Shown here: positions 35,829 to 44,695 of the stretch, piece after piece
Layout: the number at the start of each line of letters is the position of its first letter
How positions within the stretch are numbered: position 1 is the stretch's first letter
From: Tropicibacter sp. Alg240-R139
GTDB taxonomy: Bacteria; Pseudomonadota; Alphaproteobacteria; Rhodobacterales; Rhodobacteraceae
Reading direction: 5' to 3'
Length of the DNA: 64,000 nt
NCBI RefSeq assembly: GCF_900537075.1
Contig: NZ_UNRA01000006.1
Coordinates: forward strand, 163,430-227,429
The notes under the pieces: generated by a model
The model's input: the letters and a program-made list of their open reading frames with translations, nothing else
Database searches by the model: none
Told to the model about the DNA's origin: nothing
Position numbers and translations under genes: made by a program

Positions 35829-36644
35829 ATGGCCACCAAAGCCAAATCAGGAAACGCTATCGTTGAGACGATCAAAACTGTCGTCTATGCCCTGCTGATT
35901 GCTGGTGTCTTTCGCACGCTGTTTTTTCAACCGTTCTGGATCCCGTCAGGTTCGATGAAAGAAACGCTGCTGATTGGGGATTTCCTGTTCGTGAACAAGA
36001 TGGCCTATGGTTATTCCTATGCGTCCTGCCCCAGTCTGATCGTCGATGCAGAAGATATCTGTGGCTGGGCCAAGGGGGACAACACCCGCATTTGGGGCGG
36101 AGAGCCTGAGCGCGGCGACGTTGTTGTGTTTCGCCATCCGGTGTCGGGGCGTGACTACATCAAACGCCTGATCGGCCTGCCGGGTGACAAGGTGCAGGTC
36201 AAAAACGGGGTGCTGTATCTCAACGGTACGGCGGTCAAACTCGAAGATGACGGCGTGTTCGAAGAAACCTATACCGAGCAAGGTCCGCAACGCTTACGCC
36301 CGCGTTGTGAGAACGGTCCGGTGGGCGAAGGCGGTGTGTGCCTGAAGTCGCGCCAGATCGAAACGCTGCCCAATGGGGTGAGCCACGCGATCTTGAACAT
36401 CGGCAATCAGTCCTCGGACCACACTGGCATCTATTCTGTACCCGAAGGGCATTATTTCTTCATGGGTGATAACCGCGACAATTCCAGCGACAGCCGACTG
36501 CCGCAGTCTGCTGGTGGCGTTGGATTCGTGCCGTATGAAAACCTGATTGGTCGTGCTGATCGCATTATGTTCTCGTCGGCCGGCCGCTCGATGCTATATT
36601 TTTGGACTTGGCGTAGCAATCGTTTCTTCAAGGCAGTTCAGTGA
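35829..36644 (+). CDS. lepB: Signal peptidase I
   Basis: A 271-residue membrane protease with one N-terminal anchor ([20 protein letters not shown]), the catalytic Ser in [17 protein letters not shown], the general-base Lys in [16 protein letters not shown] and box E ([15 protein letters not shown]). It removes signal peptides from exported proteins, including the many secreted proteins here. Its stop overlaps the rnc start. Confidence 0.97.
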   Translation: MATKAKSGNAIVETIKTVVYALLIAGVFRTLFFQPFWIPSGSMKETLLIGDFLFVNKMAYGYSYASCPSLIVDAEDICGWAKGDNTRIWGGEPERGDVVVFRHPVSGRDYIKRLIGLPGDKVQVKNGVLYLNGTAVKLEDDGVFEETYTEQGPQRLRPRCENGPVGEGGVCLKSRQIETLPNGVSHAILNIGNQSSDHTGIYSVPEGHYFFMGDNRDNSSDSRLPQSAGGVGFVPYENLIGRADRIMFSSAGRSMLYFWTWRSNRFFKAVQ

Positions 36645-37324
36645 AACTTTCGGCAGATATGAAAGCGTTTCAGGAGCGGATCGGGTATGAATTTACCCGG
36701 CCCGAGCTGTTGGTGCGCGCGCTGACCCATGGTTCGATCTCGTCCCCTACGCGCGGTGACAACCAGCGGCTGGAGTTTCTGGGCGATCGGGTGTTGGGGC
36801 TGGTGATGGCCACTGCTCTGCTGGATCACGACAAAAAGGCAACCGAAGGTCAGTTGGCCCCCCGGTTCAATGCGTTGGTGCGCAAGGAAGCCTGTGCTGA
36901 TGTCGCGCGCGAGATTGATCTGGGCGCGGTTTTGAAACTGGGCCGATCCGAGATGATGTCCGGCGGTCGCCGGAAACTGGCTTTGCTGGGTGACGCGATG
37001 GAGGCAGTGATCGCGGCCGTTTACAAGGACGGGGGCTTTGATGCGGCGCAGGCGATGATCTTGCGGCTTTGGGGCAAGCGCGTGACCGCAGTCGAAGCAG
37101 ATGCGCGGGATGCCAAAACCTCGCTTCAGGAATGGGCGCAGGCGCGGGGGCAAAAGCCGCCCGTGTACGAACAGGTCTCGCGCAGCGGACCGGATCACGC
37201 CCCGGTTTTCACTATCGTTGCGCGCCTGCAAGATGGGACCGAGGCGCGGGCCACGGCCGGTGCAAAGCGGCAGGCAGAGCAGGCCGCTGCCAAGGCATTG
37301 CTTGAGTCCCTGACCGATGGGTAA
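36641..37324 (+). CDS. rnc: Ribonuclease III
   Basis: A 227-residue RNase III: signature [20 protein letters not shown], second acidic site [18 protein letters not shown] and a C-terminal dsRNA-binding domain ([20 protein letters not shown] ... [18 protein letters not shown]). It cleaves double-stranded RNA in rRNA and mRNA processing. GTG start at 36641 overlaps the lepB stop by 4 bp. Confidence 0.97.
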   Translation: MKLSADMKAFQERIGYEFTRPELLVRALTHGSISSPTRGDNQRLEFLGDRVLGLVMATALLDHDKKATEGQLAPRFNALVRKEACADVAREIDLGAVLKLGRSEMMSGGRRKLALLGDAMEAVIAAVYKDGGFDAAQAMILRLWGKRVTAVEADARDAKTSLQEWAQARGQKPPVYEQVSRSGPDHAPVFTIVARLQDGTEARATAGAKRQAEQAAAKALLESLTDG

Positions 37325-37400
37325 AACCTGGGGTTTGCAGGTACTGGCCCTTTCCGTGAAACTCGGCTAGATACCGCACCTTCGAATTTATGAGGCTCTC

Positions 37401-38309
37401 ATGACCACACGTGCCGGATTTATTGCTCTGATCGGTGAACCCAATGCGGGCAAGTCCACGTTGCTCAATCGTATGGTTGGCGCAAAAGTGTCGATCGTGA
37501 CCCATAAAGTGCAAACCACCCGTGCGCGTATTCGTGGCGTTGCGATGGAAGGCGAGAGCCAGTTGGTGTTTGTGGACACGCCCGGTCTGTTTCAACCGCG
37601 CAGGCGGCTGGACCGCGCCATGGTCGCAGCGGCCTGGGGCGGAGCGGCGGATGCCGATGTCATCGTGCTGCTGATCGAGGCCCATCGTGGCATCACTGAA
37701 GGCGTCGAACGCATTCTGGACGGCCTGCAAGAGATCGGGCAGGGCCGCACCGTGGCGTTGGCGATCAACAAGATTGACAAGGTACAATCCGAAGTTCTGC
37801 TGGGACTGACCCAGGATCTGAACGAGCGCTACCCGTTCGCCGAAACCTTCATGATTTCGGCCGAACGTGGTTATGGTGTGGATACCTTGCGTAAATGGTT
37901 GGCGGGCAAGCTGCCTGAAAGCCCATGGCTCTACCCCGAAGATCAGATCGCTGACTTGCCGATGCGGATGATCGCGGCAGAGATGACCCGTGAAAAGCTG
38001 ACGCTGCGCCTCCATCAGGAGCTGCCCTATCAGCTGACGGTCGAGACCGAGAATTGGGAAGAGCGCAAGGATGGTTCGGCCAAGATCGATCAGGTGATCT
38101 ATGTCGTCCGTGACGGCCACAAAGGCATCGTTCTGGGCAAACGTGGCGAAACCATCAAAGCAGTCAGCCAGGCGGCGCGGGCCGAGCTGGAAGAGTTTCT
38201 GGACCGCAAGATCCACCTGTTCCTGCAGGTCAAGGTGCGGCCCAATTGGCTGGATGAGGCCGAGCGCTATTCAGAGATGGGCCTAGATTTCAAAGACGGG
38301 AACGCATGA
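37401..38309 (+). CDS. era: GTPase Era
   Basis: A 302-residue GTPase: G1 GEPNAGKSTLLNRMVG, G2 TRARIRG, G3 VDTPGLF, G4 NKID, and a C-terminal KH domain (GKRGETIKAVSQAARAELE). It binds the 3' end of 16S rRNA in 30S assembly. It follows rnc after 76 bp and overlaps the DUF1491 gene by 4 bp. Confidence 0.97.
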   Translation: MTTRAGFIALIGEPNAGKSTLLNRMVGAKVSIVTHKVQTTRARIRGVAMEGESQLVFVDTPGLFQPRRRLDRAMVAAAWGGAADADVIVLLIEAHRGITEGVERILDGLQEIGQGRTVALAINKIDKVQSEVLLGLTQDLNERYPFAETFMISAERGYGVDTLRKWLAGKLPESPWLYPEDQIADLPMRMIAAEMTREKLTLRLHQELPYQLTVETENWEERKDGSAKIDQVIYVVRDGHKGIVLGKRGETIKAVSQAARAELEEFLDRKIHLFLQVKVRPNWLDEAERYSEMGLDFKDGNA

Positions 38310-38635
38310 TCCGGCTGACAGCCGAGTTTTGGGTTCAAGCCTATTTGGCACGGCTCAGGTTTCAGGAAATCCCCGCCTTTGTCGTGGCCCATGGTGATGA
38401 CACCGCAGGGGCAGTTTTGGTCAAACTGAACACGCTGAACGGGCAAGCGGTGGCCTATCAACGGGAATACAACCTGATGACAGGGGAGCGGGCGTGGTCT
38501 GAGTTGGCGTCAGGTGTCGAGCCGGAAGTTGATGCCGCCATCGCGCGCCAACGCGGATTTGACCCCGATCTTTGGGTGATCGAGGTTGAAGACCATCAGG
38601 GTCGCCATTTGCTGGGGGATGAGGGGTTAGAATAA
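38306..38635 (+). CDS. DUF1491 family protein
   Basis: A 109-residue protein: LTAEFWVQAYLARLRFQEIP, GAVLVKLNTLNGQAVAYQRE, and FDPDLWVIEVEDHQGRHLL at the end, matching DUF1491, a small alphaproteobacterial family of unknown function regularly placed between era and recO. Translation is coupled to era by a 4-bp overlap. It ends 5 bp before a convergent gene. Confidence 0.88.
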   Translation: MIRLTAEFWVQAYLARLRFQEIPAFVVAHGDDTAGAVLVKLNTLNGQAVAYQREYNLMTGERAWSELASGVEPEVDAAIARQRGFDPDLWVIEVEDHQGRHLLGDEGLE

Positions 38636-38640
38636 CCTGC

Positions 38641-38946
38641 TTACCAATTTCCCGTTTTGGTGAAGATGTCATGGCCTGTAGCGTTTGGCGCGCCACCCGC
38701 GAAATCCCTGACTTTACCTGCGAATTCTTTAAAATATGGCTGCGCCTGTACATGTGCCAATGTTTCGGCGCTGTCCCAACGACCCCAGTGGATGCGCGTT
38801 TCCCTGTCGTCGGCGATGGCAACTTGGTACGAGAAGCGCCCGTTCAATTCCGCGTCAGCGTCGAGCGCTGATACAAAGGTATCTATGGCGTTCTTCCAGG
38901 CGGTTTCGTCGCCACTGTAGGTATAGGTGATGGTGATTGCACGCAT
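38641..38946 (-). CDS. Small protein of dimeric alpha/beta-barrel (ABM-like) type
   Basis: A 101-residue protein (MRAITITYTYSGDETAWKNA ... RIHWGRWDSAETLAHVQAQ) with strand-helix-strand character like antibiotic-biosynthesis-monooxygenase-like barrels; the assignment is only by overall pattern. It is inserted on the minus strand between the DUF1491 gene and recO, breaking the otherwise plus-strand run. Function unknown. Confidence 0.65.
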   Translation of the reverse strand: MRAITITYTYSGDETAWKNAIDTFVSALDADAELNGRFSYQVAIADDRETRIHWGRWDSAETLAHVQAQPYFKEFAGKVRDFAGGAPNATGHDIFTKTGNW

Positions 38947-39067
38947 GATGTCGCTCCATTATTAACACTTAGGTTAAATAATGATGGCGAAAGCTGCGGA
39001 GTCAAGTGGGCTTGCGGCGCATCGGAGCTTGCGTTCTTTTGGCGGACGAAGGTGTAAGGGGCAGTTT

Positions 39068-39793
39068 ATGGACTGGCGTGATCATGGAATTCTGCTGACG
39101 GTGCGGCGTCACGGAGAAACGGCGGCAATAATCGACGTGTTCACCGAAGGGCACGGGCGTCACGCCGGAGTTGTGCGCGGTGGGACCAGCCGCAAGATCG
39201 CCCCGATCCTGCAACCTGGCGCGCAGCTGGACCTGTTGTGGCGCGCGCGGCTTGAGGATCACCTGGGCAGCTATCAAGTCGAACCTCTACGCAGCCGGGC
39301 GGCTGTGGCGTTGTCGGGGCGGTTGCCTCTGTCGGGGTTGAACGCGGTGACAAGCCTGTTGGCCTTTGCCTTGCCCGAGCGTGAGCCGCATGCCGATCTG
39401 CATTGGCGGTCAGAGCAGCTTTTGGATCTGTTGGGGCAAAATGAGATTTGGCCGCTGGCCTATTTGCAGTGGGAAATGGCCTTGCTGGATGAATTGGGAT
39501 TTGGGATGGATCTGTCCGCCTGTGCGGTGACCGGGTCGGATAAGGATTTGGCCTATGTCTCGCCCAAGTCAGGCCGCGCCGTTTCGCGTGCAGGGGCGGG
39601 GGAGTGGGCCGACCGATTGCTGGATCTGCCGCCGGTGATGCTGGGTCAGGGGTCGGCTCCGGACGATGAAGTGGCGCGAGCGCTGCGCACCACCGGGTAT
39701 TTCCTGGAACACCGATTGGCACCCGCCCTGGGGTCGCGACCATTGCCCGACGCGCGGGGGCGATTTGTGGACGCTTTCACTCGGCGGTTGTGA
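39068..39793 (+). CDS. recO: DNA repair protein RecO
   Basis: A 241-residue RecO: N-terminal OB fold ([20 protein letters not shown], then [15 protein letters not shown]) and helical domain ([20 protein letters not shown]). It loads RecA with RecR in gap repair. ATG 39068 has AAGGGGCAG upstream; the frame extends 29 codons further without family similarity. The last 17 bp overlap the convergent META-domain gene. Confidence 0.95.
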   Translation: MDWRDHGILLTVRRHGETAAIIDVFTEGHGRHAGVVRGGTSRKIAPILQPGAQLDLLWRARLEDHLGSYQVEPLRSRAAVALSGRLPLSGLNAVTSLLAFALPEREPHADLHWRSEQLLDLLGQNEIWPLAYLQWEMALLDELGFGMDLSACAVTGSDKDLAYVSPKSGRAVSRAGAGEWADRLLDLPPVMLGQGSAPDDEVARALRTTGYFLEHRLAPALGSRPLPDARGRFVDAFTRRL

Positions 39794-40166
39794 ACACCAT
39801 TTCATTCCCCGCGTCATTGCGCAGGATCAGGGTTTCACCAGAAACTTCGGACTGGGTCATTGATAGAAGGGCGGCGAAATAGGTGCCTTCCTCGACAAGG
39901 TGGGGACATTCAGAGGTGTCGGCCCCGAAGGCTTTGAGTTCGAACCATGGGTAAGGCGCATTCAGAGCGGCACGATAGGCGTTGCATGGCGCCTGACCTG
40001 TGATCTTGCCGGTTTCAGGGAACATCAGAGTGATCGGTGTAGGAAAGCGCTGCCCGTCGATGTTGTGCAGTTGCCAGCTCAGACCGGCGGCGCCATAGGC
40101 CGCGACGGTTTCATCCGAGTTGCACTGGAACAGGGCGAGAAAGGGCAGAATGAGCAGGGTTCGCAT
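39777..40166 (-). CDS. META-domain (HslJ-like) exported protein
   Basis: A 129-residue protein with an N-terminal signal ([15 protein letters not shown]) whose Cys 15 could be a lipidation site although LFQC is a poor lipobox, followed by a META domain: [36 protein letters not shown] and [20 protein letters not shown] proteins are small outer-membrane or periplasmic proteins linked to heat shock and antibiotic tolerance. Convergent with recO, sharing 17 bp. Confidence 0.82.
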   Translation of the reverse strand: MRTLLILPFLALFQCNSDETVAAYGAAGLSWQLHNIDGQRFPTPITLMFPETGKITGQAPCNAYRAALNAPYPWFELKAFGADTSECPHLVEEGTYFAALLSMTQSEVSGETLILRNDAGNEMVFTTAE

Positions 40167-40231
40167 TGCGGCTCTCCGAAGGTGGTGCGCTGTTGGTACC
40201 TGAGGTGTCAGGTGGTCTGCAATGGGGGAGG

Positions 40232-40330
40232 GCTCCCGCCCGTCGTCGATGTTTCTGACGAAACACCTCCTCCCGTTGGGCCAAGCAGGCGCCGGCTTCG
40301 CCTGCGACTGCTTGGCGCTCTCCCGCGCTG
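40232..40330 (+). repeat. Intergenic repeat, copy 7 (plus orientation, short)
   Basis: GCTCCCGCCCGTCGTCGA, hairpin TGTTTC-TGAC-GAAACA, ACCTCCTCCCGTTGGGCC, then a second imperfect hairpin CCAAGCAGGCG/CGCCTGCGACTGCTTGG, ending GCTCTCCCGC. It lies between two minus-strand genes (META gene upstream, mcd downstream). Confidence 0.8.
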
Positions 40331-40380
40331 TCAGGCTTTCTACATCCCGCGCGCTTGTGGAAGTGACGCAGGGCGTCCCA

Positions 40381-40413
40381 AAAGAAAAGGCCCGGCGTTT
40401 GAAACCGGGCCCA
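40381..40413 (-). terminator. Terminator of the mcd gene
   Basis: GGCCCGG (40390-40396) pairs with CCGGGCC (40406-40412); on the minus strand the stem is followed by TTTTCTTTT. It is 27 bp after the mcd stop. Confidence 0.85.
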
Positions 40414-40439
40414 GTTGGGGAATGTTCTGATGTTGCTGC

Positions 40440-42131
40440 TCAGCCCAGCAGGCGGCGGGCGATGACCTGCGCCTGAATTTCTGCGGCGCCTTCAAAGATG
40501 TTGAGGATACGCGCGTCGCACAGAACGCGGGAGATCTTGTATTCCAGTGCAAATCCATTGCCGCCATGGATCTGCAGGCCGTTGTCCGCCGCAGCCCAAG
40601 CCACGCGCGCGCCCAGCAGTTTTGCCATCCCGGCCTCAAGGTCGCAGCGGCGGCCGTGGTCCTTTTCCCAGGCCGAGAAATAGGTCAGCTGACGCGCCAC
40701 CATGATTTCGACCGCCATCATCGCCAGCTTGCCCGACACGCGGGGGAAGTTGATCAGTGATTTACCGAACTGCTTGCGGTCCTGTGCATACTGCATCGCG
40801 ATATCCAGCGCGCATTGCGCCACACCAATAGCGCGGGCGGCGGTCTGAATGCGGGCCGACTCGAAGGTCTGCATCAGTTGTTTGAAGCCTTTGCCCTCTT
40901 CGCCGCCCAGCAGATTTTCACCTTTGACCTTAAAGCCGTCAAAACCCAGCTCGTATTCTTTCATACCGCGATATCCCAGAACCTCGATCTCGCCGCCGGT
41001 GATGCCGGGGGTTGGGAAAGGGTTCTCATCCGTGCCCGGCGTTTTTTCGGCCAGGAACATCGACAGGCCGCGGTGATCCGCCGTGTCAGAATTGGTGCGC
41101 GCCAGTAGGGTCATGACATGAGTTCGGGCGGCGTGAGTGATCCAGGTCTTGTTGCCGGTGACCTCATAATCGCCTTCTGCATTCTTGACTGCACGGGTGC
41201 GCAAGGACCCGAGATCTGAACCAGTGTTCGGTTCGGTGAACACAGCCGTTGGCAGGATCTCGGCGTTGGCGATCTTGGGCAGCCAGTTGGCTTTTTGCTC
41301 GTCGGTGCCGCCTGCCATGATCAGCTCGGCCGCGATTTCCGAGCGGGTGCCCAGAGATCCGACACCGATGTAGCCGCGAGACAGTTCCTCGGACACCACG
41401 CACATCGACGCCTTGGACAGGCCGAAGCCGCCGAACTCTTCGGGGATGGTCAGGCCAAAGACGCCCATTTCGGCCAGCTCGTTGATGATCTCGATCGGGA
41501 TCAGCTCGTCCTTGAGGTGCCAGTCATGGGCGTTGGGTTCGACTTTTTCGGCAGCGTAGCGGCGGAACTGATCGCGGATCATTTCCAGCTCTTCGTCCAG
41601 ACCTGAAGCGCCGAACATGGTGGCGCCGGCCTGTTCTTCCATCAACTCGACCAGACGCGAGCGCGCGGCCTGGGTGTTTGCTGAGGACATGAGGCTCTGC
41701 ACTTCGATGCACTGGAACCCAGACAAAACGTCCCAACCCAAACCCATGTCCTGCAGGCGCACAACTTCGGTTTGGTTCATTGGGATGCCGCCTGCGATCT
41801 GGTGCAGGTATTCGCCGAACGCGATCTGGTGCAGCAACTGCTCCATCTCGCCAAAGTTGCCATCGGCTTGAAGCGTCTCGGCCCAACGCTGCATCTGTTG
41901 CAGCGAGTTCTGGTAGGTTGCGAGCCATGCCAAGCCGTGCGCGGCCGTCTGGTGGGCTTCGATCAACGCGCCCGATACTTTGCCATCTGCGCTCACCATC
42001 TTGCGGACCGACGCGTGGGCGGCGTCAAACACAGCATCAACGGGGGCAATCGCCGCGCCGGTCAACGTCAGAAGGTCGGGCAAAATCACGGGGTTCGTCA
42101 TCGTCGTCATATCCTGTCCGTCGTGGGCCAT
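40440..42131 (-). CDS. mcd: (2S)-methylsuccinyl-CoA dehydrogenase
   Basis: A 563-residue acyl-CoA-dehydrogenase-family flavoprotein with a roughly 165-residue N-terminal extension (AHGLAWLATYQNSLQQMQRW, then GEYLHQIAGGIPMNQTEVVR), the feature distinguishing Mcd from ordinary acyl-CoA dehydrogenases of about 380 residues. Core motifs: AVFTEPNTGSDLGSLRTRA, NKTWITHAARTHVMTLLART and DRKQFGKSLINFPRV. Mcd oxidises methylsuccinyl-CoA to mesaconyl-CoA in the ethylmalonyl-CoA pathway for acetate and C1 growth. Other pathway genes are not in the window. Paired direct repeats lie upstream. Confidence 0.9.
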   Translation of the reverse strand: MAHDGQDMTTMTNPVILPDLLTLTGAAIAPVDAVFDAAHASVRKMVSADGKVSGALIEAHQTAAHGLAWLATYQNSLQQMQRWAETLQADGNFGEMEQLLHQIAFGEYLHQIAGGIPMNQTEVVRLQDMGLGWDVLSGFQCIEVQSLMSSANTQAARSRLVELMEEQAGATMFGASGLDEELEMIRDQFRRYAAEKVEPNAHDWHLKDELIPIEIINELAEMGVFGLTIPEEFGGFGLSKASMCVVSEELSRGYIGVGSLGTRSEIAAELIMAGGTDEQKANWLPKIANAEILPTAVFTEPNTGSDLGSLRTRAVKNAEGDYEVTGNKTWITHAARTHVMTLLARTNSDTADHRGLSMFLAEKTPGTDENPFPTPGITGGEIEVLGYRGMKEYELGFDGFKVKGENLLGGEEGKGFKQLMQTFESARIQTAARAIGVAQCALDIAMQYAQDRKQFGKSLINFPRVSGKLAMMAVEIMVARQLTYFSAWEKDHGRRCDLEAGMAKLLGARVAWAAADNGLQIHGGNGFALEYKISRVLCDARILNIFEGAAEIQAQVIARRLLG

Positions 42132-42166
42132 GAATCAGTTCCTCTGTTCTTGGCTTGGTCATATCA

Positions 42167-42187
42167 TTTTGCACGCGCAGCGCAACA
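42167..42187. promoter_or_regulatory. Direct repeat 1 upstream of mcd
   Basis: TTTTGCACGCGCAGCGCAACA. A near-identical sequence lies 67 bp to the right. Located 36 bp before the mcd start; possible regulator site. Confidence 0.5.
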
Positions 42188-42233
42188 AAAATACACAAAA
42201 ACCCCATGTAAGGTTCAATTGTTGCGTCATGAT

Positions 42234-42255
42234 TTTTGCAGTGCAGCGCGCAACA
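42234..42255. promoter_or_regulatory. Direct repeat 2 between mcd and the TauE/SafE gene
   Basis: TTTTGCAGTGCAGCGCGCAA followed by CA; same TTTTGCA-N2/3-GCAGCGC-AACA arrangement as repeat 1. A reverse half-site TGTTGCG lies at 42220-42226. It is 23 bp before the permease start. Confidence 0.5.
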
Positions 42256-42277
42256 GGGGTGATATTGGTGGAGGATG

Positions 42278-43042
42278 ATGACCCTGTTTTCCATCCTCAG
42301 CCCAATGGAATGGGCCCTGGCGTTTGGCGTCCTGTTTTTTGCGGGTTTGATCAAGGGTATGGTTGGATTTGCCATGCCGATGATCTCGATCGCCGGGCTC
42401 AGCATGGTATTGCCCCCGGATTGGGCATTGGCTGGGTTGATCATTCCAACGCTTGTAACCAATGGCATGCAGGCCATGGGGCAGGGTGCGCAGGCGGCGA
42501 TGACGTCGGTTCGACGGTTTCGGGTGTTTCTGATAGTTGGGCTGGTCTTTCTTTTGATCAGTTCGCAATTGGTCACACGTGTGGATCCCGAAACTTTCCT
42601 GCTTATGATTGCTGTCCCTGTGGCGTTGTTTGCCGTGATGCAGCTTGTGGGGTTGAGATTCACTTTGTCAGCGCCTTCTGTGCGAATTGAGGCCGCGACA
42701 GGTGCGGTGGCGGGTTTCGTCGGCGGTATGGCAGGCGTTTGGGGGCCACCCACGGTAGCATATCTGACGGCGCTCAATACGCCCAAAGCGGATCAGATGC
42801 GGGTGCAGGGTGTGATCTATGGCCTGGGAGCAGTGGCGCTGGTTGGTGCGCATCTGACTTCGGGCATCCTGCGGAGCGAGACGTTGATTTTTTCTTTGGC
42901 CCTAGTTGCACCTGGGGTGGCGGGTATGTGGACCGGCGGTCAGTTGCAGGATCGAATTGATCAAGCCGCGTTCCGCCGGATTACCCTGATTGTGTTGTTG
43001 GTCGCAGCGCTGAACCTGCTGCGACGAGCGTTGATGGGCTGA
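42278..43042 (+). CDS. TauE/SafE-family membrane permease
   Basis: A 254-residue protein with seven to eight membrane segments; the GLIKGMVGFAMPMISIAGLS motif and the repeat VAGFVGGMAGVWGPPTVAYL are TauE/SafE signatures. Family members export sulfite, sulfoacetate or related organic anions. GGAGG lies 3-7 nt before ATG 42278; ATG 42275 is the alternative. It is divergent from mcd and ends 3 bp from the convergent methyltransferase gene. Confidence 0.9.
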   Translation: MTLFSILSPMEWALAFGVLFFAGLIKGMVGFAMPMISIAGLSMVLPPDWALAGLIIPTLVTNGMQAMGQGAQAAMTSVRRFRVFLIVGLVFLLISSQLVTRVDPETFLLMIAVPVALFAVMQLVGLRFTLSAPSVRIEAATGAVAGFVGGMAGVWGPPTVAYLTALNTPKADQMRVQGVIYGLGAVALVGAHLTSGILRSETLIFSLALVAPGVAGMWTGGQLQDRIDQAAFRRITLIVLLVAALNLLRRALMG

Positions 43043-43045
43043 GTT

Positions 43046-44569
43046 CTACAGGATTGGCAAACGCGCCCTGATATCCTTGTCGTGATCTGGGGTCAGATAG
43101 TTCGGATGATGCTCGTCCAGAATGGCTTGCGCCTTGGTGCGGGCTACCGACCAGGCATCTGGCGCCCCCTTGTCTTCCCAGGTTTTGGGCGTGTCCCGAT
43201 CTGCGATGCCTGGATAGAAATAGTCCCGCTCCATCGCGGATAAGGTATGTGCGCCGCCCAGGAAATGACCTTCGCCCATGATCGCTTCGCAGATCGCGTC
43301 AAATCCAAGGTTTTCTGGTGTGACCTCGACCCCGCGCAGGGCGCGATACGTGTGGGCGTGCATTTCGTCGTCCAAAACAAATGCTTCGAAGCTGACGCCT
43401 AAAAGCGACGCCATCATGCCCGAGCTTTCGTATATCAGATTGCCTCCGGCCAGGGCCGCGGCCAGAGACGTCATGGCTTTCTCTGCCCCATACTGCGCGT
43501 CCAGCGCCTTGGCGTCGGTCATCGAAGCCGCCACGCCCGAGGGCAGACCCAGCCAGTTGCTGAGTTGAGCTGAGGCGGCGTTGAGCACCGCTATCTCACC
43601 GCCGCCGCCGGTAAAGGCACCGGTGCGCAGGTCGATCACGAGCGGCCAGTTGGAAAATATCATTGGATGTCCCGGTTTGATGACGTGCACCATCACCAGG
43701 CTTGCAAGGGTTTCCGCCAGCGATTGTGCTAGGAACCCAGCCAAAGTAGCGGGGGCCGTGGCTCCGGCTTGTGCCGCCGTTATGCAGGAGACAGGGATAT
43801 TGTGTTCTAGACAGGCGAATGTAACGTCTACCGCGTCTTCAGCATAGCGCATCGGAGAGATGACGGGCGAGATGTGCGCCTTGAGAAACGGCCTTTGGGA
43901 AAACGCCCCAGGGCCACCTGCAGCAACGTCCAGCATATTTACGATAGGTGCCACGTGGTCGGCCAGGGTAAAGGCCGTGGCGACCGGTTTTGTTGTGTTC
44001 TTGAGCAGCGTGTATGCCGTGTTCACGTCCAACTTGAACGTGTCCTCGATGTCTGTGGCAATGCAGCAGCGGGTGAACCAGCTGATGTTGGTCAGGCGGT
44101 CCTGTAGACGGGTGAAGTCTCGAAGATCCTGGAGGGTGGATGCACGATATTGTTTGGTGTTCAGGTCAAGTGTCTGCACCGCGGCACCGCCTGTGCCAAA
44201 ATAGACTCGCTGTCCGCCTACCTGGATGCTGCGGGACGGATCGCGCCCATGCAAGCGGAACGTGCGTGGTGCCGTCGCGAGCGTGGATCGGACGAGTGTC
44301 CTGGGTAACAGGATACGATCTCCCAACCGCGTTGCTCCGGCGTCGAGCAGCGCCTTCGCCAGCCGGTCCGGTGTCTCGCCCATCCCGAGTTCGGCCAACA
44401 GACGCAGTGCCGTGTCAAAGATTGCGTTCAAGTCATGTTCGGATAGGGGCTTGTACTGCCCGCCAAACTGCCCGGGAGGGCAAGGGTTCACTTTTGGCGG
44501 CGCCGCGCGTCGCGCGTGGCGTTCCTTGCGCCCTGATCGGCGGGCCCGGCTCTGTGTTGGCGAAGTCAC
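43046..44569 (-). CDS. MttB-family methyltransferase, non-pyrrolysine type
   Basis: A 507-residue protein of the trimethylamine methyltransferase (MttB) superfamily: YFGTGGAAVQTLDLNTKQYR, LKAHISPVISPMRYAEDAV, SCITAAQAGATAPATLAGFL, MIFSNWPLVIDLRTGAFTGG and MGEGHFLGGAHTLSAMERDY. No in-frame TAG codon occurs, so it lacks pyrrolysine and belongs with the glycine-betaine/quaternary-amine demethylases that transfer methyl to a corrinoid protein. No corrinoid protein or reactivator gene lies nearby. The N-terminus is strongly basic. Substrate unknown. Confidence 0.88.
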   Translation of the reverse strand: MTSPTQSRARRSGRKERHARRAAPPKVNPCPPGQFGGQYKPLSEHDLNAIFDTALRLLAELGMGETPDRLAKALLDAGATRLGDRILLPRTLVRSTLATAPRTFRLHGRDPSRSIQVGGQRVYFGTGGAAVQTLDLNTKQYRASTLQDLRDFTRLQDRLTNISWFTRCCIATDIEDTFKLDVNTAYTLLKNTTKPVATAFTLADHVAPIVNMLDVAAGGPGAFSQRPFLKAHISPVISPMRYAEDAVDVTFACLEHNIPVSCITAAQAGATAPATLAGFLAQSLAETLASLVMVHVIKPGHPMIFSNWPLVIDLRTGAFTGGGGEIAVLNAASAQLSNWLGLPSGVAASMTDAKALDAQYGAEKAMTSLAAALAGGNLIYESSGMMASLLGVSFEAFVLDDEMHAHTYRALRGVEVTPENLGFDAICEAIMGEGHFLGGAHTLSAMERDYFYPGIADRDTPKTWEDKGAPDAWSVARTKAQAILDEHHPNYLTPDHDKDIRARLPIL

Positions 44570-44660
44570 GTTTGCTGCCCCTTATTCTTGATGAAAAGAA
44601 CTAGACACGAGCAAAGGGGCCGCGCTCAAGCATCGCGACCCGGATGCGGCATCGGTAAAT

Positions 44661-44677
44661 CAAGTTTTCAGAACTTG
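44661..44677. promoter_or_regulatory. Perfect inverted repeat upstream of the MttB-family gene
   Basis: CAAGTT-TTCAG-AACTTG, 92 bp before the methyltransferase start and 19 bp from intergenic repeat copy 8. It could be an operator; no regulator gene is adjacent. Confidence 0.4.
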
Positions 44678-44695
44678 AAATGTTTTGCCGAAGGC

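Noticed and set aside
43046..44569. Possible pyrrolysine-containing trimethylamine methyltransferase
   Set aside because: The frame has no internal TAG, so it is the non-pyrrolysine branch of the superfamily.
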